Shown one piece after another: positions 30,866 through 39,472 of a stretch of DNA of 44,367 bases. The notes under the pieces were generated by a model, which worked only from the letters and a program-made list of their open reading frames with translations, did not search any database and was not told the DNA's origin. Made by a program: the position numbers and the translations under genes. The DNA comes from Chara braunii (taxonomy: Eukaryota > Streptophyta > Charophyceae > Charales > Characeae): positions 3,518,660-3,563,026 of the forward strand of contig BFEA01000024.1 of assembly GCA_003427395.1 (NCBI GenBank). Reading direction: 5' to 3'. How positions within the stretch are numbered: the first letter of the stretch is position 1; every line of letters starts with the position of its first letter.

Positions 30866-31627
30866 CCTTAGAGCTCATAGAGTCGTAACGACTTCCATGA
30901 CCGTACAAACGCACAAACGATTCCTGCAGGAGCTATTATCTCAACCGTGGAGGACGCCGATTAGAAAAATTTATCGGTTGAGAAGAATTTAGCGGGTGGA
31001 TGTTAAAAGGAGGACTGTGGTGAAAGTGCCCTTTTCAGCAAACATTGATATGAGTTCAGTACGACGGTATGCGAAGTTATTCATAATCACAGGAAAAAGT
31101 TGAATGCGGGAACAACGATTTGCACTTGCTGCGAAGATGACTTGCTTCGCAATCAAGGACATGTTTGTGTAAGACTTGGAGAGAGCATCAATACACCCAA
31201 GTTTATCATGAACTCCAAGAATGTGACTTTGGGCAGGATGATCAAACTAGATGAGCTCGGAGCAGTGCTACTTCAGAGCATACTAGCGACATGGAGACCT
31301 TCAGCAACGGCGGCCATCAGCTCAAGTATTTCGACATGCTACACGAGGGCATACGAGCAAACAGCAGTAGTGACCATTGAGCAAGTTCGGCAGGTAGTTC
31401 GCACCTACCAACATCTGGTTATGGTGCCACTTGATGGAAACCCAGGGTCCACACTGATATTGTGCCCGGTAATGTACTTCAACTGTGACGAACCCGCCGG
31501 GATGGCGGTCCGTCAGGATCAAGACGAAGGGTTGAGGGGGAGGAGATGGAGATGGAGATGGAAGGGACAGCGCAGCTCCGACGCGAACTCAACATGCATG
31601 TACTCAAAAGTGCAGAATGAAGAATGA
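30866..31627 (+). pseudogene. Penelope-like element, linker and CxC domain
   Basis: Continuation of the ORF cut at 29911. In the rejoined frame it reads HKRFLQELLSQPWRTPI, KIYRLRRI, a stop at about 30990, then VDVKRRTVVKVPFSANID. A frameshift near 31090 leads to AGTTICTCCEDD with the C-x-C pair at 31121-31129, then QGHVCVRL, FIMNSKNVTLG and HLVMVPLDGNPGSTLILCP. In Penelope-like elements with an N-terminal endonuclease a CxC linker joins the nuclease to RT; this matches that place. The RT itself is absent after about 31500, where the frame becomes low-complexity. Nonfunctional. Confidence 0.65.
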
Positions 31628-32787
31628 TCTGAAAAACAAACACAAACTGGGGTATACCCCCAACGGACTGACTGGGCTGGACTGGACTGGCCTGGTACCG
31701 ACAGTGGTACCGGGCAGGACTGGACTGGACTGGAACAGCACACGGCCTGTGGGGTCAGGCCACGACCTGGTCCCACAGGCCAAACCGACAAATAGCCGAA
31801 TAGGCCCTGGCTGTAGGCTAGGGCAGATGGAGGCCCGCTGCACGATCCTCAGACCTGTAATGGATTGCAAGAGCCATAAACACGCTATTTGCAAAAGCAG
31901 CAGAACTCTGCAATAAAGAAAGATGAGAAATCTAGGATGCGGAGTTCATGCGATGCAGCCTAAGCTACATAATGTCAAATGAAATGCAAATGTCTGGTAT
32001 ACACATCCTAACTAACAACAAAAAATGAAATGTAGCATGGTAAAATCCTTAAGTGCTAGAGGCAATGCCCTCAATGCTAAAAGGAAAAAGAGCAATATGT
32101 CACAAGATAATGTCATGTCGCTGAACCACTAAGAGTGGGATGGTTTCAGAGGGGGTGAATGCAGCCTAAGAATCGAAACTCCTAAGGGCAGTCACACACG
32201 AAGGTGGGATAGGTCGTCAGGCTCAAGGTGGGAGAGTGGTAGCGAAACAAAATCAATGACCCTAACAGATAGACCATTAAGGCAGGTAGTGCTCGACAAA
32301 AGGGTGACACCATGCAAGGTCGACCATGAAAAGGGGAGCCTGGAATAGGGTGGAGATATGCCTGACTGAAGGTGTGCAAGAGCCGACACTAGGGCGATGA
32401 GGGCAGTGGGTGAGGGAAACATGCACACAACTCACCGACTGGGGGAGGGAGCTAGATCTGGGAGCATGGAAGCCAAGATGACGCTACTGTCCCAATGCCT
32501 ATGCGATACCAATGGAGAGCCCAACTCAGAGAGACGCAACTAAGTGAGAACCATCATGCGACACATGCCAGGGGATATACAGGGTTGGGTGGTGACGTGA
32601 AGTAGTCACGTCCAAAGTGGCTGAAGCCGATAAGGTAGCTGAAGTCGTCGGGGTGGTCGATGACGTCGATGACGTAGGAGTCGAATCGATCTCGAAGCAG
32701 AACTGCAAAACGCTAACATCCTGAAGAAGTTAATGATGGAATACTCGATGGTGCGAGTCAGTCGGGAGATGGTAGGTGATCAGAGTG
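31628..32787. other. Gene-free stretch, includes short GGACT repeats
   Basis: 31670-31735 has repeated GGACTGGACTGG and a GGTACC..GGTACC pair. 32440-32787 should contain the 3' end of the minus-strand gypsy element, but I could not place a polypurine tract or LTR start. A TTGGTATCGCA string on the minus strand near 32505 only partly resembles a primer site. Confidence 0.45.
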
Positions 32788-34536
32788 TCAATCGTCGAGA
32801 TGCCGAGGGCGTCGACGAGTACGTTGTGGACGCGCAGAGCTTTCCGTCTGCTGCAGAAGAACGGCCTCAGAGGGAGCGGGTTCATCCTCAGCGATCTCCT
32901 GAGTCAGAGGAGGAGGAAGAGGGTCAGTCGGCTGAGTAGGAGCAGATGTCTCAACACGATAAGCACGATCATATGGACGCACCAACATCTTGGCGTTCTC
33001 CAAGTGCTTGAGGGGCTCCCAAGTAGCCTTCTCATCAGGATAGCTCTTCCAACGCACAAGGTATTTGATGCGTGGAGGGGTATCGTCGGTAACTCGACGA
33101 GATACGATGTCGGAAACGACGAACTCCTCGTGACCGTCTACCATGATAGGTGGAGGGCGCTCATAAGGGTGTCCGGCGAAGCGCTTGGACGGTCTGCGAT
33201 AAGGACACAACAAGGAGACGTGGTAAACATCGTGTACACGAGCCTGTCGAAGGTAATCAGGTAGCTTCACACGAAAGCTGACCGAACAAGTGGCAGTATT
33301 AGAACCGACGGCCTGAAGGATGCGGCATGGACGGAAGAAATGACGCTTGAACTTGCGAAGCGTATCCGCTTCGAGCTGCAAGTGGCGTGCGTCGACGAGC
33401 ACATCGTTACCGACTTTGAATGGGTGATCCATTCGTGATTGGTTTGCTCGTGAGGCCATGCGAGTCTGGGAGTCGGCTAGACTCTCGTGTGCGCGCGTCA
33501 TAATCGCCACCATATGGGCGATTCAGTCGTCAAGCGCAGGACAACGAGTGTCTGGGCGCAACCGCGATGGTTGTAGGAAGTCCGCGGGCACGTGAGGGTG
33601 GTAGCCGAGGTCGCAATAGAATGGCAACATCCCCGTGGTTGGCGAAACAACGTGGTTATACGCAATCTCCGCGTGGGCTAAGTGTAAGTTCCACTGCTGG
33701 TCATCCCTAACAAACTTTCGAAGGATATTACCGAGAGTTTTATTGGTGACCTCAGTCTGACCATCTATCTGAGGGTGGTAAGACGACGAGAAGCGGAGCT
33801 GGGATCCGTACACCTCATGTAGGCGTCCCCAGAATGTGCTGGTAAAGTGCGGGTCACGATCGGAGATGATGCTCCGAGGTAAGCCGTGATCTCTCACGAC
33901 TCGGTCGAAGACGATGTCGGCGACCTCATGAGCGCTAATGCGATAGCGGCACGGGACAAAACGTGCACGCTTCGTGAAGCGATCGACGACGACCAAGATA
34001 GCATCATGACCGCGCTCAGTGGGTGGGCTGAGGGGACCAATGAAATCCATTGAGATGGACTGCCAACCACCCTCGGGTATAAATAAGGGTTGAAGTAACC
34101 CATACGGAAGGTGGTTCGCACTGTTCACCTCCTGGCAGGTAGGACACTCCTGGATGTAGGCTTTGACGAAGTCCTTGGACTTCGGCCAGACGTATAGGCG
34201 GCAAACATGAGCCAACGTCTTGTGGAAGCCCATATGACCAGCAGCTGCCTGGTCATGGAACTCTGCTACAGACTGGACGCGGAGCATTCCGGTGGAGGGA
34301 ACGCATTTACGTGGTTCTAGCTGAGCAGATCTGCCATACCAGTACACGAGACCGTTCTCACCGAGGGAGTACGAGGGAACGGTCTTGCCACTCCGCAGTG
34401 TCGCGTGGATTACGCGATAATCTGGGCAATGACGGTACTTAGTGCGATATGCGTTGATCACTGACTGATCAACAATGGTGATGGAGATGGCAGCACGATG
34501 GATGGGTTCCTGATTGTGATTAGGATGACGGGACAA
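32788..34536 (-). pseudogene. pol: Third gypsy element: integrase and chromodomain
   Basis: One frame with a single TGA at 33523. Integrase: HHCC finger (EFHDQAAAGHMGFH..CPTCQEVN), SISMDFIGPL, ISDRDPHFTSTFW and HPQIDGQTEVTNK, so the DDE triad is present. After the stop, MVAIMTRAHESLADSQTR and the basic C-terminal region with FFRPCRILQAVG follow, then a canonical chromodomain (EFVVSDIVSRR, KYLVRWKSYPDEKATWEPL) and an acidic/proline tail ending RPRHLDD. Chromodomains of this kind bind methylated H3 and steer insertion to heterochromatin. This is the best preserved integrase in the window. It is a different lineage from the 13-22 kb element. Confidence 0.92.
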
Positions 34537-35972
34537 GGCATCGGCGACGCGGTTCGTTTCACCTTTGATGGGCTGAGTGGTGAAACTGAATTCGGATAAA
34601 TCACGCCATCAGCGTGCCTGTCGAGGGGAAGGCTTGGGCTTCGTGAGGAAAGCTTGGACAACAGAGTTGTGCGTGCGCACCGTGAAGGGTGCCCCGTGCA
34701 GGTAATAACGCCAACGCCGGGTAGCATAAACTATTGCGAGAACCTCACGTTCATCGACAGTGTAGTTTATCTCGGCAGGTAGTAGCTGATGGGAGTAGAA
34801 GGCGATCGAGCAATCCCCGGCATAAGCCTCGACAGTCTCATCCTCCACAACGGTCGAAGAGTAAGAAACGGGAGGACTGTCAGTGGAGGGTAGTGGTGGA
34901 AGGGTAGGCGTCAGTGGAGAAGCACTGTCAGCAGGAGGGGGGGGGAAGGAGGGACATGGGGATAAGGTGAATCAGGAGGAGAGGGAAACATTTGAGAAAG
35001 TACAGCTCCTACTGCAAAATTTGACGCATCAGTGGTGACGATGAAGGGACGATCAAAATCGGGGAGGCGAAGAACCGGCGCACAAGTCACCGCCTTCTTG
35101 AGGGCACGGAAAGCATCGTCGCAGAGGGGTGTCCAAAACCATGGCGGGTTCTTTCGGAGGAGGGTGGAGGTAAGGACGTAGGAATACCTAGCGTATCCCC
35201 GAATGAAATTACTATAGTAACTAGTAAGGCCTAGAAAACTGCAAAGCTACTTGACGGATGTGGGGACAGGCCACTCCGCAATAGCAGTGATCTTCGCGTC
35301 GTCCATGTGGAGACCCTGGTCAGATACATGGTGTCCTAGGAAGTCCACTTTGCGCTAGGCAAAGCGGCACTTACTAAGCTTGGCATAAAAGCCATGCTTG
35401 CGTAAGCGTTGTAGGACATCGCGGAGGTGTTTGATATGGTCTTCTAAGGTACGATTGTAGACCAAGATGTCCAGGTATACGAGAACGTATTCCTCAAGGA
35501 TGTCCCTGACGATGTCGTTCATCGTCGTCTGGAAGGTGGCGGGTGCATTGGTGAGGCCGAATGGCATCCCTGTGAGCTCGTAGTGGACGAAGCGCGACCG
35601 AAACGCGGTCTTTGGCTGATCCTCTGCGGTAACGCGGATCTGGTGGTAACCGCTACGAAGATCGATCTTCGTGAAGAAGCGGTTGTCTGCCAGACGGTCA
35701 AACAACTCATCCGTGCGAGGCATGGGATAGCTGTTCTTAACTGTGTAACGGTTAAGACTACTGTTAGTCAATGCAGAGGTGGAGAGTTTCATCCGCTTTG
35801 CGAGCAAACAGGACGGGTGCACCCCAAGGGGAGTTACTGGGTTTAATGAAACCCAGTCGAAGGAGCTCCTCAAGTTGACGCTTGAGTTCCGTCGCCTCTG
35901 GAATCGAGAGTCGGTACGGTGCCTGCTGGTGAACACGATAGTCAAGCACGAGCTGGATAGAATGCTCAACAC
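34537..35972 (-). pseudogene. pol: Third gypsy element: reverse transcriptase and RNase H
   Basis: RT pieces: APYRLSIPEATELKRQLEEL, GFIKPSNSPWGAPVLFA, a one-base lesion near 35765, then NRYTVKNSYPMPRTDELFD, FFTKIDLRSGYHQIRV and [16 protein letters not shown]. The catalytic box reads VYLDILVYN: one aspartate of YLDD is missing, a 3-nt deletion near 35470. Stops TAG 35355 and TAG about 35246 follow (FA*RKVDFLGH, VK*LCSFLGL). RNase H starts VTTDASNFAVGAVLSQ (about 35030), then has about 60 extra Pro/Ser-rich residues before SIAFYSHQLLPAEINY. A run of nine G (34937-34945) shifts the frame inside that insert. TGA at 34609 ends the piece before RDLSEFSF..VADALSRHP. Confidence 0.9.
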
Positions 35973-36056
35973 CTCGCTTCGGAGGGATCCCGCTATATGA
36001 GAAATACGGGGGGAAGACGTCGCAGTACTCTCGAATCAGGTCGCGAAAGGCGGGCT

Positions 36057-36803
36057 CTAAGTCGGTCGTGAACCATGTGAGTTCCTCAATGTCTGCGTCG
36101 GTACGAGACGTATGTGTGGACCCGACAGTCGACGACGCAGGGGCCTGGGACGTGGAGGGGTATCCGCAGGCTGACGGGTGGATGTAGAGATGGGAGCCGC
36201 GAAGATGGAGGAAGGGTCAGGGGGATCGGGCTCCAGAGAGATGAGTTCCACCTCGGGACAGAGTGGATCATAGCGAAGAAGATCCATGACGTTCACTGAG
36301 TAGAATGTGACGTCCTCCTGTCGTATGAAGTGAGCAAACTGATGGGGGGAAGTGAAGGCAATGTCGAGGTGAGACCTTGAGGGACGAGGGTCCTAGGGAG
36401 GTAGCTTGGGAGGGGTGTCGCCCGTGGTTCCAATGAAGGGAACGCGATGGGTCTGACCACACTTCGTTTTGAGGACGAGTGTCTCGGTCGCCCATTCGGC
36501 CTTTGTGCCACGGAATCGGTGAGACCAGGGAGTGCCAAGGATAAAGTCGTACCCAGACTCCAACACGTCGAAGTATGCAGAGGAATTGTAGCGCCGAGGC
36601 GCCTGGGTACTATCCGATGGCTGGAGGGTGAGGGAGAAGTGGAGGTCGGGGACCGTTTGATCGAAGAAGCGCTGCGTCTTGTTATCTGCGAGGGTAACGA
36701 AGATAAGAGAGCGAAACCCAGACGTAGCTAGGCAAGCTTCCTCAACCACTTGACGGTGAATGAAATCTCCCTGCGAGCCAGAGTCCCATAAAGAGAGGTA
36801 CAC
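36057..36803 (-). pseudogene. pol: Third gypsy element: protease and spacer to RT
   Basis: The aspartic protease at 36803-36393 has LSLWDSGSQGDFIHRQVVEEA (catalytic D-S-G), FVTLADNKTQRFF and ESGYDFILGTPW, matching retroviral-type proteases that cleave Gag-Pol. A stop at 36393 separates it from a proline-rich spacer with EVELISLEPDPPDPSS (36296-36057), in another frame. Upstream continuation toward gag is disrupted. Confidence 0.85.
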
Positions 36804-36889
36804 CCTCGTAGATGTCCCTAGGCGAATGGGGATGATGGGGAGGGTGCGATAAGGGTTAGAGAGCAGAGCGAGAAGACGACGCAGGACGT

Positions 36890-38700
36890 TTACGTGTCTC
36901 GTGAGTCGCTCCTACGAGCCTGAAGAATGCTCAAATCCAGGAGAGATGACACAACGTCATTGCGAGTCGCCAGCTGAGCGCTACAACGGGTTGTGCGAAT
37001 GGTGCGACGCGTTGGAGGTCTCGGTGGGGAAGCACTGGATGCGACGGTCTGTTGTGGCGCAGACGGTACCTCGACAGACGACAGGGGAGAGGAAATTGCG
37101 TCTGTCGTGTCCCGAGGATTCTCTGGTTGGGTAGCCAGAGGGGCAAACCACGACTCGGTGGTCGGGAAGCCGGCTACGTGCGAGGCCTCAGCGGTACACT
37201 GCACCGTGGCTAGCTGGGTGGGACTGGCCGGGCGGGGCCGGGCGGGGATTGAGATCGGCGCTGACGAGAAATGTCAGCATAGTGCCAATCGAGGGCGGCA
37301 TGGCATTGACACCGTGAGGATGTGCGTTCATCCTGGCCGCAACGAAGGCAGCCGCGACGGGCTTCGAGGGCGGCCCACTCCTTAGGGGATAGAGCTTTGC
37401 GAGGAGGGACAAAGCCCTGCGGGAGGTCTATCTAAGGAACTGTGAATGTGCGGGCGCCAGCCTGTGCAACCCGACTGCGCGCACGACCCATGACAGACAT
37501 GGCCATCTGCAGGCGCTCGGCCACCGGGACAGTGTCGTCATCCAAGTGGTACTGGATGACGTCCCGAAGCTCGATGTCCTCGGGGGCGTCCCCAATGATA
37601 GGGTCGAGGTCGGCTGAGGCGTCCTCGCCATACTCGAGGGAACTGTAGTGTCGAGAGAATGGCGCTCCGGGTCGAGCTGGTCGGCGAAACCGGTCGGCGA
37701 AAGAGGAACGACTGCGAGTATTGCCACGGGACTGGGTGGTGGCGGCGGGTCGTGAAGAGGACGGGGCGTCGGGGAAGCGACTCCACATCCTATGGTATTG
37801 TCTAGCAGCCTCGTAGGCCTGCTCCGCGGAAGAGAATGACCGTCTCCATAACTCCAAGCGGTAGTCAGTCCGAAGACTGGCGAGGAACCGGTCGGTAAGG
37901 GTGACCTCGGGTGGGAACGTCTCATCACAAACAAGGCGAACGTCTTGAAACACCCGGATGTGATGCTCGAGGTCAGCCGGTGTAGAGGACCCAGACCATC
38001 GGGTCTGTGTGATGCGGTCTAGAGCGTCAGTGGCGTTGTGACGAGCTCCAAAGCGGACCTGAAGGAAGGCCGCAAAGTCTGCAAGAGTAGGGATCTCACC
38101 CACGCAGAGGCACTGGGTATAATAGTCCTCCCACGCAGTGGAAGAGCTGCCTCACAGTTTGGTTGCGAGCACATCGCACCACAACTCCTGACAGGTGGTC
38201 ACCAGGGAGAGTATGCATGTTGCTATCTGCAACCAGTGAGAGACGTGGGATGTGCCATCATATTCGGGAATGTCTGAGGTGCGCACAGGAGGGTGTCTGT
38301 TGTGCTGATGGCGGGGGGAAGGAGACCGAGGCGCCTGCAAGGCCGCAGCGAAAGTCGGCGTCGCAGCAGGGGCAGAGGTGGGGGAAGGTTGTGGACTGTG
38401 GCCACTGGCAGATTGACCAGCCGATGTGGAGGCAACAACCGCGGGCAGCTGTCCCAGAATACCCAGGTAGGAGGGGAGAGGCTGAGGAGCAGGTCGAGGG
38501 AAACGAGCCTGCATCGTGTGGGCCAAAGGTTGGTAGAGGAAGAAGAAGGGCGAGCAGTCTGTGATGGGTGAGGCTGTCTCAGAGCAAGGATCTCCGCCTG
38601 AGCTTGCACAATGGTGACCTGTAAAGTGACCACTCGCTTGGTGCGCGGGGTCGAAGGTGGAGGAGGCGGGGGGGGTATCTCACCGAGAAAAGGAATCCCA
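36890..38700 (-). pseudogene. gag: Third gypsy element: gag
   Basis: Upstream part: an open stretch with GIPFLGEIPPPPPPSTP near 38690, a helix VVTLQVTIVQAQAEILALRQ (about 38640-38580), a frameshift near 38525, a proline-rich spacer, then the capsid: IPEYDGTSHVSHWLQ, a stop at 38152, GEIPTLADFAAFLQVRFG, FLASLRTDYRLELWRR and QMAMSVMGRARSR, ending at 37432. Near 37335, after a short frame break, WAALEARRGCLRCGQDERTSSRC is a CCHC knuckle in which histidine is replaced by arginine (one-base change). 37204-36890 encodes a low-complexity Ser/Pro/Thr stretch. It would form the capsid; several lesions make it dead. Confidence 0.82.
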
Positions 38701-39321
38701 GACTCCTCGGTACCCTGCTATAGGGGTAAGGGGACGAAGGCAGGGAGTAGTGGACGAAACCGTAATGCCGCGACCGGTGTAGGGAGCTGGGAAGCAGCAC
38801 CGGAACGGTGTTGGGACCGGTTGGTCCCGAGATAAGCCTTGCCCGCTGAGAGGCGGTATACCGCAGAATTGTGCACGGCAGAGAAAATCGGAGGCAAGAA
38901 GGGTAAGAGGACTAAAGGAATTAGCACTAACACTTGGGGATTTAGAGGTTGCCTCGGGTCGTCGGAGCCGCTGGACCAAGAAAAGGCTAGCGGGACGGCG
39001 AGCGGCAAGGGACCGCAAAAGATTGACAAAAACGACGCTTCCCTCGAAAAGGAGAAGGGCCGCCAGAAAAAGTGATGATAAAGGTTGCACACCGCAACGA
39101 GAGAAGAGTTGGAAATAATAATAAGTGAGGTGCTGGCGCGCGAGGACGTGGTCCGGGCCAAGAGGGCCGCCGGGATGCGACGTCAAGAAGATCAAGGGGC
39201 CATGAGCCAAGTAAAGAGCCACAACCGGAGAGATTGGCCTTCGGAATGTGAGGAAGACAAAGTGTCGGGGACCACTGGCGGGACAAAGTATCGGGAACCA
39301 CCGTGAGAGAGACAAAGTGTT
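38701..39321. other. Gene-free stretch upstream of the third gypsy gag
   Basis: A minus-strand element should have its 5' LTR and primer site here or to the right. No TGGTATC-type primer site was found, so the border is unknown. Confidence 0.4.
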
Positions 39322-39456
39322 GGGGACCACCGGCGGGACAAGCACCGGCGGGACCACCAACGGAACTAGCACCGGCGGGACCACCAACGAGACAAGTACC
39401 GACGGGACCACCGGCGGGACGAGTACCGGCGGGACCACCAGCGGGACTAGTACCGG
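39322..39456. repeat. 27-bp minisatellite, about five units
   Basis: Units of the form NACCGGCGGGACCACCAACGGGACNAG start at 39343, 39370, 39397 and 39424, with a partial unit before (39322) and after. Open frames across it give only repeats such as TGGTTNGTS or VPPVLVP and are not taken as genes. Confidence 0.93.
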
Positions 39457-39472
39457 GGACTAGCGCGGACAG

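Noticed and set aside
32490-32520. TTGGTATCGCA on the minus strand as a primer site
   Set aside because: Only the first seven bases match and no LTR end with TG..CA symmetry was found.
38680-39438. 252-codon open frame on the minus strand
   Set aside because: Mostly the translation of the 27-bp minisatellite (VPPVLVP repeats).
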